This document shows positions 1 to 12,600 of a stretch of DNA of 64,000 nt, one piece after another. Numbering within the stretch: position 1 is the stretch's first letter; every line of letters starts with the position of its first letter. The notes under the pieces were generated by a model. It saw nothing but the letters and a program-made list of their open reading frames with translations, was not told where the DNA came from and made no database searches. The position numbers and the translations under genes are program-made. Source of the stretch: Castanea sativa (lineage: Eukaryota > Streptophyta > Magnoliopsida > Fagales > Fagaceae); the NCBI RefSeq assembly GCF_040712315.1, contig NC_134017.1, positions 24,780,322 through 24,844,321 on the forward strand, in the 5' to 3' direction.

Positions 1-1227
1 AAGTGAAACACTTGTGGCAAGACATTGGGAAAACTTTAAAAGTATGATGTATGATATAGGAAATCAACTTTCATCAACAGTGTGTTTGAAAAAGATGCTT
101 GTCAATATTTTCTGTGGGGTGGTTTCATAATTGGTTTGAAAATCTATATAGAACCGCGTAAAGAGCACAAAAAATAAGGAGATTTTGGCAGCACCAATAT
201 CATTAACAAAAGGCCCGGCTTTGGACTATACTATATGTGCTAGTGTTGTGTCCCCCCATGAGTATAAACAAACAAAAACTTTTATCGGTGGGGCTTGACT
301 CTGAGAGCAACCAAAGAAATAGTGGCAACCGTGAAAGCAAAAATACAGGAAAGATAATAGGAGGGAAGAAAAGGAAAAGCTCACAATTAATCAGTTATTA
401 TTAGTGTCTCTTCCAAATAAGAAATCCATGCCGTTGTCTTTAATTGAGCCCAAAAATAAATAAGTATTGTTAAAATAATGGTAAATAATTATATTCACCT
501 TAAGTTTTTGAAACAAATGGTAGTTTATTAGTGTATGTGATCTTGAGTTTGAATCTCCTAAAAAATCCCACATTTGATTCACCCTTCCCTAAATTAAAAA
601 TTAAATATAGAAAAAAGTTTTGAAATTTGGAGTTAGGAAAAATTGTAGTTTATCAAGTATCAAATGAATAAAAATGAATTAAATGTGGGGGGGAGTGTTG
701 TCTTTGTCTCTCATAGATAAATTGGGCACTGGCAACTTTGCTTTGGGTTTAATGGGAATCCATCAATCATAAAAAAAAAATGCATAAACAAATGATTGTG
801 AAAAAGATATTTTCTTTTAGAAAACCTGAACTATTCTCTCTCTTGTTTTCAGTAATATTCTGTTCATTTGTCGTTGGGATTTTTTTTTTTTTTTTTTGCT
901 TTATTTTTTGGCCACTGCCACAAGCATAGATTCGTTATGTTGCAAAACCAGAGCCCCCCTCTCCTCTCCTAGCTGGGTAGCATAGGAATGGATGAATGTG
1001 CTCTGCCTCTGCTTGGATTCTGTCCGCTCGCAAAAGATTTCCTGCTTTTTTCCTTGTCTTTTTAGCTTTCCTTTTCATGGATGCCCTCTCCCTTAACCTT
1101 TTACATTTTCTAGGCTGCTTTAGGTATGTGTAGCTGGCCTAGAGTGGTGTGGTCTACACATTACTCATAGTCACATACATACATTAATTTTGATGCATAC
1201 CTACACGTTTTATTCCACCCTTTTGGC
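1..1227. other. Intergenic DNA upstream of the thioesterase gene
   Basis: No gene is recognisable here. The stretch is AT-rich with short homopolymer runs (A run near 770, T run near 882) and only short open frames without domain resemblance. The last ~150 bases form the promoter of the downstream gene. Confidence 0.6.
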
Positions 1228-1235
1228 TATAAATA
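1228..1235 (+). promoter_or_regulatory. TATA box of the acyl-protein thioesterase gene
   Basis: TATAAATA lies 99 bases upstream of the ATG at 1327. The spacing leaves a 5'UTR of roughly 60-70 bases if transcription starts about 30 bases downstream. No competing ATG lies between the box and the chosen start. Confidence 0.55.
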
Positions 1236-1326
1236 CACAATAGCATTCTGGTTTTCATCATTGCACCACATCCTCTCAAGCATTGCAATAGGTGGACTGC
1301 TTAGTGCAGATTATTGAACCGCGAAG

Positions 1327-4300
1327 ATGAGCCGTAACTCACACCCCAACACTGGCTCTGGTTTGTTTCTTTTCCACCTCTCATCACCTTTTGTCATCTC
1401 AACTTACATGTATTGTGGACTACCATAAGTTGCAGGAACTCTTTTATGTTCAAATTACATGTTTCCTATACTTCTCATTTAGTTTTATACTTACTAATTT
1501 GTGTTTTATTTGCCTGTAATGTATGGTACTATTTATAATGAATGCTGATTTTCTCAGTCCACTTATAAAAGCTTATGTTTCTTTTTGGTGACATAAATTC
1601 AGGTAGTCGAACTGCTAGAACAGTTGAGTTTGGAAGGACCTATGTAGTGAGGCCTAGAGGAAAACATCAGGCCACTATAGTTTGGCTTCATGGCCTCGGT
1701 GACAATGGCTCAAGGTGATGTTGATAGTTTATCTATTCCTTTCTTACATTCATAGTTTGTGTTTTTTATGCATTGTTGTGACATTCTCCAAGAATCATTG
1801 TTGTAGATTTTAGAACTCTCTTACTTTTGGAAGCAAAGGAAATCTGCATTCCTTCATACATTATTATATTTTTTTTATGAGAGGAGCTTGATAATTGAGA
1901 GGGAGGTTTAACAATTATCACTGAAATGTAAATGATTATACTTTTAATAGAAGTTCCTCTTGAAATTAATTAAGCATACTCATCTATGATACAATCTAGC
2001 TTTGTTTTCGTAAACTTATTTAAAATTAATAGTGTGAGACAGCCAGGTTAGAAATCAAAAAATTTGGTAATTGTCTTTATTTGTTTTTTATTCCCTGTCT
2101 TTTCATCAAGGGCTGATGCTTTTCTTTCCTTTTATATTTAAGGACATACTCTTTATTAGAAAGAAGGACTTTTTGGTTCCAAAGGCACCTAAAAAGGAGT
2201 CCAAGGATGTCAACATCCTGACATGCTCTCTAATGTTAAAATCCTTTGATGCTTCCCCTTTTCTTTTCTTTTCTTTTCTTTTTTATTTCTTTTGAGATTC
2301 CTGTGAATAAATTTGATGGGAGAGAGCAGTGACACCGTGAATTACTAAAATTTGTTTACTTGTCCCTTTCATGACTTGTCTGATTTGATGTAAACTTAAC
2401 TTGAGAAGCCTTAATTTGGAAAAGAGTATATGCCAAATTCACGAATAGGACCAATACTTCATTTGGTTCATCTCCCACCTAGACAACTAGAGATGACCTT
2501 GACAAAGGATATTCATATGTATGTATGGAAATACTGTCATGCAGATTTTCAAGTGCACTTGATTAGATCCCATGGTATGGTGTAATGAAGATTATAATTA
2601 AATCCTATTTAACATTAATCTCTTTCATTGTTGAGTACTTTGTGTACAATGATACTGGCATAATCCTGGTTTTCTGCTTTAGGGTTGCTGTTTGATCAGT
2701 TATTTTGTTCTCAATGTTAATTTGATATATACATTTATATTAAGCAGTTGTGTTGGCATGCACATAAGGTCCATCTTGCAGATGTGCTTGTAGCGTAATG
2801 AAATATATATGTTTTCTACCCTAATGAAAATAAAAATAAAAATAAAAATAAAAATAAAAATAAAATAAAATTTGAAAGAAAAGTTTTCTCACTTCATGCT
2901 CTACATTTTCTTGCAGCTCTTCCCAGCTCTTAGAATCCCTTCCTCTTGCAAATGTAAGGATATACTTCTTTCATTATTTATGAACTTATTCAGCTTGTAC
3001 ACATTCTTGTCCATGCATATATAAAATACCTCCTTTATCTTAATTCACTGTTCATCTCATAAGTATCTTAGGTTTCTAATAAAATAAATGTGACACAGAT
3101 TAAGTGGATCTGCCCAACTGCTCCTACACGTCCAGTGACACTACTTGGGGGTTTTCCTTGCACTGCATGTAAGAAACAATCTCCTTTTTTCTCTCTTTTA
3201 AAATGATAAAATGAGTATCATTTGTAATATCTCCTATCTCAAGTATAAATAAAACCAAATATATTTTAATGCTTTGATCATCTAACTTGTTTGTGCAATT
3301 CATATCAGGGTTTGATGCGGGAGAGCTCTCAGAAGATGGTTCAAATGATTGGGAGGCTTTAGATGATTCAGCAGCACATATTGCAAACTTGCTGTCAACT
3401 GAGCCAGCTGATGGTACTTTCAAAGCTACATAATTTGCAAAATACTACCTCATTATTATTGTTTTACTTAACCTCTATGAATTTTTCTTTTCTTTTATAA
3501 ATTTCCATAAATGAGTGTGTCATTTTTATTTTCTTTTTTCCATAACTCAACTTAGCAGACTTATTCTAAAACAATATCTTGTTTAGCATACTTGTTTTAA
3601 TTGAACATACTATTTAACTAATTCAATTATTGACAATTTCATTATCAAACTATTTATTTGACAGTTAAAGTTGGTATCGGAGGCTTCAGTATGGGTGCTG
3701 CAATGGCCCTTTACTCTGCCACTTGCTATACTCTAGGAAGATATGGAAATGGTAATCCATACCCTGTCAACCTAAGGGCAATTATTGGACTAAGTGGATG
3801 GCTTCCAGGGGCAAGGTAGAGCTTCATTCAAAGTATTCCTTCTCAAACAAACACACACGTGTCCTTTTGATGTTGGGAATGACAAGAACTATACCCATTT
3901 ATTGTTTCGGCTTAGGGGGTCTCTAAGAAATTATAATAATCTAAAATCCTCAGATGTTCATGGTTTCACAGCAGTTTCTATATGATTTCCACCTGAACTA
4001 CATGTTTTGTTAGCCTAATGGATCTTATCTAATCATCCTAACATATTTGCCATGAATGCATATTAGTAATTTAGTAGGCATGGAGCTAATATAATTCAGA
4101 ACATTCCACTGTTTGATGGTTAATGATTTTTACCATGCAGGAGTTTAAGAAACAAAATACAAAGTTCACATGATGCTGGCAGGCGTGCTGCTTCCTTACC
4201 AATTTTGCTTTGTCATGGAATGAGTACGTATCTGGATCTCTATATAGCAAAGTTGCAGTTTATGCTTCTTTGCTTCTGCACTGTCTGGACTATTGTATGA

Positions 4301-5256
4301 GTATTATTTATAACAATTGAAAATTAGTTTTTTAAAAGTAAACACAAATTTTATTGAAAGAGATTACATGTATCATAAGCACAAAGGAGCCTAAAGAATT
4401 ACAAAAATTCACTTAATATAAATTTTTTAATTTGATTCTTCCTACCACTTCCCTCTCCCAGTGTATGACCTTTGTGCACTGTGTATGACCTTTTTTTTAT
4501 TCTTCCAAACTCTACATACACCAATGGCTCTAATGACTCATAATTTTTTTGATCATTTCAATATGCAATGCTCAAATTGTGTAGAAGTCCAAAGTAGATT
4601 CACTTTTGAACATACTTACACTAAAATGAAAATGTTATAATGATAAAAAAAAAATGCTTGTTTGAGACTTCATCTTTGTGTGTGAAACAAAATCATCCTA
4701 AAGCTCCATATGGAACCCATACTTGTAAGTCATTCATTTATCCAGATGATGTTTTGTGAATGAAGTTTATTCCACAGGTCTAATGCATTATCAGATACCA
4801 TTTTTAGAAAATCTATTTCTTTAGACTGTTATTCCATGCTTAGGTTGCCCCTTGCAGCCAGGGTTCTTTGACAGCAACATAATCTGTTCTGCACACAAAA
4901 ATTAACTAGTCAAGTAAAGCCTTCTGACTATCTATCTTATTGTAGGTGATGACGTTGTTAACTATAGACATGGTGAAAAATCAGCCCACTCCTTAAATTC
5001 AGCAGGATTTCGCAACCTGACATTCAAATCCTATGATGGGTAACTATCCTTTTTTACACAAGTGAGACTTTTTTTTTTTTTTTGAGAAACTACACAAGTG
5101 AGACTTAACTCATACTTACTAGATGAAGTGAAAAGAAATATCTATTAATGTTTTGTTTGACTTTGTAGGCTTGGTCACTACACAATACCCGCAGAGATGG
5201 ACGAAATTTGCAATTGGCTTACCCCAAAACTAGGGCTTGAGGGTTTTCGCCCATGA
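1327..5256 (+). CDS. Acyl-protein thioesterase / lysophospholipase-like alpha/beta hydrolase, 9 exons
   Basis: Exons: 1327-1360, 1603-1714, 2917-2953, 3099-3168, 3309-3413, 3665-3815, 4141-4223, 4946-5039, 5169-5256. They join with consistent phases and GT-AG introns into 257 aa, the usual family length. The plant N-terminus MSRNSHPNTGSG is followed by WLHGLGDNGS (oxyanion-loop region). The nucleophile elbow GFSMG gives Ser128, and HGMSDD gives the likely catalytic Asp199. GLGHYTIPAEM gives His232. The family removes palmitoyl groups from cysteines of membrane-anchored proteins and can hydrolyse lysophospholipids; it is usually cytosolic, and no signal peptide or membrane segment is visible. 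Where many relatives have Ser-Ser-Trp-Ser after DNG, this one reads Ser-Ser-Ser-Ser. It is convergent with the next gene. The family call is firm; which paralogue (APT2-like or SOBER1-like) is open. Confidence 0.93.
2826..2870. repeat. (AAAAT)n microsatellite in intron 2
   Basis: About nine near-perfect AAAAT/AAATA units lie inside intron 2 (1715-2916) of the thioesterase gene, about 45 bases from the acceptor. Confidence 0.85.
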
Positions 5257-5322
5257 TTGTGCGATGGGACTAGAACTCAGAGCTAATGAGTAGGAGAGAT
5301 TATCAAAACAAATAATTTTGAA

Positions 5323-5393
5323 AGGCGAGCAGCTTTTGAATGCATATGTACAATGTTCTGATAGGCGAGCAGCTTTTGAATGCATATGTACAA
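5323..5393 (+). repeat. 40-bp tandem duplication in the thioesterase 3'UTR
   Basis: A 31-base block starting AGGCGAGCAGC occurs at 5323 and again at 5363, giving a period of 40. It lies about 70 bases after the stop codon, inside the presumed 3'UTR. Confidence 0.85.
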
Positions 5394-5686
5394 GTAGATG
5401 GTACATAAAATGGAGCACAAGTTAAATCGTATAGTTAAATTAACCTCCCTAATTCACTATGTCATCTTCTATACTAAATAAAAATTTTGGATGTACTCCT
5501 CTTTTTGTTTAAGTTTCTAGTGCTTTCCAAATCCAGCAACTTTTTTTTTTTTTTTGATGCACATACTAAGCAAATTAGGTGAGGTATTCTCATGATCTTC
5601 AAACCATGCTAATTAAAAAGGTTGTACCAAGTGCACAAAACTCCCACTTTTACCATATCCAAGACAAGTAATTGGTAAGTAGCCTT

Positions 5687-5775
5687 AACTTGATTTTTTT
5701 GCAGAGATTAATTCTCAAACTCGAACCCACAGCCTATTGTTTTTTGTGGAAGGCATTTGCCATGCCAACTAACAA
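5687..5775 (-). repeat. Possible tRNA-derived SINE fragment
   Basis: On the minus strand an A-box-like stretch (TTAGTTGGCATGGC) is followed about 35 bases later by a B-box-like GGTTCGAGTTTG and then an A-rich tail (T run at 5695 on the plus strand). No clear target-site duplication was found, so this is only a candidate. Confidence 0.3.
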
Positions 5776-6665
5776 AGAAAATTCAAATTTTCCCTTTTTT
5801 CTAGTTTTGATCCAAGGGACCAAAAAAAAAAACACAAGGGATGGGGAAAAGATGTAATCAACGAAACAGCCATACAGTCAAAGGGTGGACTAAACCCATA
5901 AAAATTTAGAGAGATTTCCAACCCTTCTTGCAAATCTTATAGCACAAGAAATATGAGTTTGTTATCCTCATAATTTTATTGATAGAACTTCCCAATTCAG
6001 GCAATAATCTTTATTTCATGGTAACAGCATGACATGGTAAATGCCTACTCAAATGATAAAAAAATTTGTCTCAAGCATAACAAAGTTATTAATAATATTA
6101 AAAATACTACCTTATCAATTCATAGTTAATGTTAACTGACCTATCTATTACCTTATTCATATGCCACATCCATCTATAATAAAGAATTGAGTCTTTCTAC
6201 TTCTTAGAGTGGAATTCTGAAAAAGGTATAACAAAATTTCTCAAAAAGCAATTCTAGTAACCACCACACAAAACACCAAAAGGACAATGCTATACAGAGG
6301 TGCAAAACAGTGACAAACAGAAAAATGTAAAATTGTTTATAAATCTGATTACAGATGATAATTACAGGTGCCCTCTTACCACAACAGCGTCAGAAATAGT
6401 ATAAAGGCCAAGAATTAGCACTCCCATAGCAATGATTCTTTCCTGATTTCTTACCAACATAAAGGCTGTGTCCAGCTGCACTCATAAAGTTCAAAGCAGT
6501 TTACTAGCCAATGCCTGCAAAAACAGTAGATAGCTTGCGCATTATAGTGTGCTTTTTTTTGGGGGGGGGGGGGGGGTGTGTGGGGGAAAGAGCCCATATT
6601 CAGTAATCAATTGCATTACCAACACAACAAATTCTTGACAGACTTACCAACTCCATGCAATCAAA

Positions 6666-9600
6666 TCAATGATTGCCAATATTATCTTTCTGATCATTTT
6701 CTTTTTGGTTGACACGGCCTTTAGAATTACTGTATGGGGTAAGAGGAGGGAAAGCAGGCATCGTCTGCAAAATGAATTTCCGGACACTTCTCATGCCATG
6801 TGGAGAGCTTGACCTTTGACTATCTGATTGATAATGTGGAGGCATCACCTGTTTCTGATTTGGCGAGCTAGCTTTCACTGCCTTGAGAGGGGTAGAAGTG
6901 TCCTTGAGAATCTCAGGCATATCTTCATCCTCCATTATATCACAGGGTGCACTGTCTGAAGTGAGCTCATGGGAGCCCTTACTGTCACATAACTGAGGTG
7001 TAAGAATGACAGGGGAATAATTCCATTGAAGGGAACCAGCTTGTGGCTGAATGCTACTTCCCCGTTGCAATTTGGTTTGTGAAACTTTTGAGCAATCCCT
7101 TATATTGGATGAAGCAAACATTAGTGCCCCTGAGCAAGGGGCAAGGTTACGTATATCAGCAAGTCCTTTCCATGTTGGTGAGAATTGCTCAATACTCCCA
7201 TCCTTTCCACTCACCTCATGAGATGGATTTTCAACTCTCCTGCATTCTATTTTTGCAATTCCAGTGTTATGGAAGAGTTAGTTATTGGTAACCATTAAAA
7301 GGATAAAAATCTACATCCATGTCCAAATGTTGAATTTGTAGTTTCTCCAATTGTATTTGCATCTCATAATAATGTCAAACAACTAAATGGATGCATACTT
7401 GTGTGGAGAGCCAAATTTACTTATAATGTAGAGACATAAAACTGCTGATAATGTGTACATTAATCATAGTTCTCCAATATGAACTGTAGGAAATTTGAAA
7501 GATTTAAGAACTACGAATGTCACAAAAGTATCCATGTATTTCTGAAAAATATAGATCAATTATAAACTCAGTCAACCAACTTATTAGTTGCTACTATCAT
7601 GCAAAACTAGAATGCTCAAATACATTTTTTGTTCCCTTCATCAAAGCCTATCAACAAATTTTGCTAAGATTATCTACCACCACACTCATCTGTTACTGTC
7701 ATTTGCACCATGTCATAGAGTAAAAACTGAAGAATTCTGGCCAAACACCAGCAAGCTCAAAATGTATTTTGTAAATTGTGCAAGTTTGAAACTGATGTAA
7801 TTCAAATTGCAGGGGGAAGAAGTATGACTACTATGAGTTCAATGATACTACATATCTGATGCATAACACGCTACTACATAAACGAGTTTACTAAAAGAAG
7901 TTAAAGGACAGAGACTGGGAAAAAAATCTAACCTGAACTTGTTCCAAAAGAATTTTGACAACCCTCACATCGACATCCATCAGAGCATCCAACATTAGCC
8001 TTGAAATAGAGCAAAAGGTGTATCTAATGAGAATAATGCAAAGACCAAAAATCCACAAGGACTTCCTATTCCAACTCCATTATCTTGACTGAACTCATTG
8101 CCTTTTATTTTCAATAGGAGGGTTAAAAAACACAAAAACAAAATTTTGGAAATGTCATATGACATCTGTTGAAACGGAGTTTCAGGACAATGTGGTTGGA
8201 AGGAACTGCATTTTCCTATATTTTATTGGATATAAAAACTACAAGCCATCAATGTAAAACATACCTGGTAGCATTCACAATATTTTTTAAGACACTTTGA
8301 TTTTTTACAATTGCATCCTCTTTTGTGCCTGGCTGATGATGGAGTATTCCGGTTCCCTGCTTCCTGCAGAGTGTTCTTTTGCTCACAACACATTTTAATA
8401 TTTCAATCACACTAGAGAACAAGATAGATACTTTGAGACGTGATTACCATAATTATTGCTGGAGAGTCAGTGTCATGCTTAACAACCTTTGGAGCAAATG
8501 CAAGAGGATTACGAGATTCGATTTGCTGTCGTGTATCAAGAACTGTATCCTCATATTCAGGCTTGTTAAAGCAGTTTACGCATGCACAAGAATCCACACA
8601 ATAAACTCCAGCCGCAAAGCACTCACAATAACTGCCCATGATAAAGAATACAGCTAAATCAAACTGCAACAGCAATGATGGCTTGAAAGTCTTTCAAAAA
8701 ATGTTACTGTCAGACAATCTGCTGTCATCAAAAATATCAAATAAAAGGGGGGTTTAGAAGGCTGAAGCTTCTTACCACTGGACTCCTTAGTCCAAGTGGT
8801 ACCTCCCCATGCACTCAATGCTTAGGAGTCCAAAGGAAGGCTGGGTCGAACTGCAGGGGCAGCAAAAAATTCCTAACCAACATCAAAAACATAAAAGAAG
8901 GCTGAAGCTTCTTAAAAGCTAAGGATAGCAATAGAAGGGCTGTATTTTCTCTTGATTTCCATAGAACATGCTCTCTAGAAAAAATAAAATAAACATTAAA
9001 TCCAACACTTAAATGAATGGTACAACTTTGTGATCGTATCATTAAATAATTTCAACATGCTGCCCAAAGGCCACATAAAAAGCTACATTTTAAGATTTTC
9101 TCAACGTGCCTCCCTTTTACTTACAGTTTTAAGCATTTGGACCTCTTACAATTGCAACGTTTGCAGCCATGACTCTCACTTGTGTTTGATGGCCTCTTCC
9201 TGGATGCATTCCAAAAACTCAAGTTGGCAAAATGAGTAAAGAAATAAAGCATAAATAAGACAGTAAGTGCATGCTTGCCTTTTCTTATTGGAGCTCTCTT
9301 CGTTCAACTCCTCAACACTGTCAGCATTTTGCGGAGTAGATATTCTCCCCTCACATGGAATAACCTGCTGCTCAGTTCGTGCCAAAGGAGAATCACATGG
9401 GGGATTCAGACTGTTGATAGGGTAGGTGTCAGAACTGGCTGCCACACCAGCTTGACTTTCCTGCTGATCTATATCTGCATAAGAATACATAGTCCCAGCT
9501 ACAGTCCCAGCTACAGCTGAAATTGAGGTACAATTTGGGTCTTCTGCTGAATCATTGCTCCTCTCATGAACTACCTTATCTTGTGAACTTCTATACCTAG

Positions 9601-12600
9601 TTAAGTTCTTACTTGCAAACATATCCATGCCCAAGGACACAGATCTGACAGTGGTATTTAGATGTAACCCCATACCAGATGGAATGGGGGACAAGATTAC
9701 AGGATTCCTGCTATTTTGAGTAGATCTCACCACTTCAAAGGGGCTGAAAGAGGACTTGGAAGCCCTGGACTGAGCATAGTTGACTGCCTCCCCACCACTG
9801 GAGGTTGCTCTACTTTCAACATGAGACAAACCCAGGCTCTTCAAGTTTGTTAGGCTAGCCCTTGAATTGGTTGTATTTCCAGTAGCTACACCCTTGCAGG
9901 CTAAAGCAGCTTCGAAATGAAGATGTCTACGTATACCACGTTGGTAATGATTGGCCTCCTACATTTTTTTTTTTTAAAAAAAATACTCTACTGTAATAAT
10001 TCTTAAAAGAAATGACAAATATAAATTACTTTCTGCTGGGCTAAACTTGAATCATAATAGAAAGGAATGCTTTTACCAATTGATTCATCATTTTCTTCCA
10101 ATTTCATGCTTTTCAAGGATGATAATACCAAGAAACTTTTTTTTTTTTTTAAACAAAGATAATGGAGAATATATTATAAAGGAAATTTTGCCAAAAATGC
10201 CTGACACCATTACATATGTTCATTTTAGATATGATGTATTATAAGTATTATGTAGCAGCTGCAAAACTTTCATATCAATGTAAAGTTTCAACATCAAATC
10301 TCTGTCATATACAACTAATGAGATTATAAGCCATGCTCTTTCAAATGAAGGATACCAACATGTGAAGGGCTACAAAGAGATAAGAATTCTGTACTAACTT
10401 TCAACAAGTGTAACAAACAAAGGACATTCTGATTCTGTAAAAAAATATCAACAAGCAGAGGTTAAAGAAAAATGTTTATTTGCAACATTTTACTGTCAAA
10501 TTGAAAAGACCTGACAAGTATTCTTTACAGTTCAAATTTTTAGAACTAATTGGGTTTTAAAATTTAGTATAAATATATAAAGATACCATTCCCATCTACA
10601 AAAGCTGCCCAATGATAAAAGTAGTATTTTCATCAAAAGTAAATTATCAAGGACCATTTTTTTTTTTTTTTTAAAGTAGTGATGCAGGACAATCTAGGTT
10701 TCACCACCTAGAGCAGCCTGAAAATTGCTTAGAATCACCAACAAGAAGATAAATAAATTTCTCACAAAGAAAATTTTATTCAATAATAGTATCAATAAAA
10801 AAAAATGATACTAATAATACCCCACTTGGAGCCTTCTTATAGAGCTTCCAGCAATAAGAGGCCATGTCTCATTAAACTCTCAACAACAGAAAATCTAAAA
10901 ACCTTTTTTTTATATAAGTAAAAGCAGCTAATCTAAAAACTTATCCCTATCTAAAAAAAAGCATGAAATATAATCACTATATAATAAACAATGAAAATCT
11001 GAAATTCCAATCCTATAAGATAATTGGAAATGTGAAATAAAAATTCCAAAATAATCTTGGTTGTGTCCCTGCATCAAGCAGTTGTTACATCACAATCACA
11101 GCAAGGCTCGTAAATGAATATACAAGAGCCAACGAAGAAGGATAGAGCAAGAAATGCAAAGAATGCATGTGAGATCAAAAGGGAAGAACTCGGACCTATT
11201 CATGCTGTAGAGTGCTTTTCATTTTAGTTTGTTATTTAAAGGATATTGATTTCCATAAACTCAGTATATTGTCCAGTGTAATGGTTAAGTCTCAGGCTGC
11301 ACAAGTGTGCAACTTCAAGATCTTTGGGAGCAGCCACTTCATTTATTAAAAGGAGAAAAAAATTGCTGAGTGTAAATCAATGACCACAGTTAGGTGAAAC
11401 CAACGCCTGGTAATGACCATTCTATATAAATTAATGATGTAAAGTTGTGTGAAATGCAACACTACCTGTGCTTCGGAAGAAGAGCATGACACTTGAACAA
11501 TGAAAAAAAAAAAGTACTAATAGCATAGTTAATTATACCTTCACAAATTCTTTTGGTAATGCTCTTGAACTGTCATCAGAATCTTCAAACGCCTCATCAA
11601 TCTGCAAAGGTTCAGAAAGTGACTGACAAGTACCATGCCCTTTATCATGTTGAGCAACATTCTGCAACTTTAAATTTAGAAATAAATAAATATATATATA
11701 TATATATAGAAACAATGCTAACATCTACCTGAGCTGCATGTTGTTCATATTGTTGCACTCCTAAAGCAGGGTTTAGATTCACATCAGGATCAACACTGTC
11801 ATTGACATCTTCAGATGTAATCTTTAGGAACACATTAAAACTTTCATCATTCCTCAAATCAACTAAATCATCAACCAAATTAAGTGAAGTTAAAGGTAAA
11901 TTCTGTTCGGCTTGATTGGATGATGTCAGGGATCTAGCCTCTCTACTGCTCCTGTTATCCACAGTGTCAACTTTTCTTATGGTTTCTTTGGGGTCAGTGA
12001 AACCACCCTCTAACATTTGAGACACTTCATTAGCTAATTGCAACTGTTTATGTGCTGAATGTGTACAGTCCACCTCCACAATATCTGCCAGATATTCGTC
12101 AACGCTCCCTGAAGGACTGCATGATTGGACTTCCTTATCCAAGCTAGGAATTTGTGCAACATTCAACTGGGTATTACACTGTTCACGAATATTTGAATCT
12201 TCTTCAACTATATTGTTTCTGTCAACATAAATAAAGTCACATCAATTGATATTAATACATCAGCATACTTGAACAAGCAACGAAAACTAAGAAAATACTT
12301 ATAACCAACATGTGCATCATCAGAAAGCATTATATGTATAATAAAATTAGAGCATCTCAAACCTTTCCAGGAGACCAGTCTCTCTCTGCAGATCTATGCG
12401 AGGCGATGTAAACACAGGCGGTGGGGTTGGAAAATTAGATTCCAAAAACCTTTGTGTATAACGTACTGCCTTAACTGACTTTATAGGGGAGAGATTGCTA
12501 AGGAAATTGGAGAATGGTGATTCCTAGAGTTCAAATAAACAAAGATACAAGTGAACACAACTCCAGAATATAATTATAAAGCACTCAGATAAAATGCCCT

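Larger units (their letters stand above)
5257..6665. other. Convergent intergenic region with both 3'UTRs
   Basis: This lies between two converging genes. It contains the 3'UTR of the thioesterase gene and, toward 6660, that of the TSO1-like gene on the other strand. There is a T run at 5540 and a run of 16 G at 6561-6576. No gene was found; open frames are short and resemble nothing known. Confidence 0.6.

Noticed and set aside
9275..9520. Plus-strand frame across TSO1-like exon 5
   Set aside because: A shadow of the minus-strand exon, which carries the conserved family sequence.
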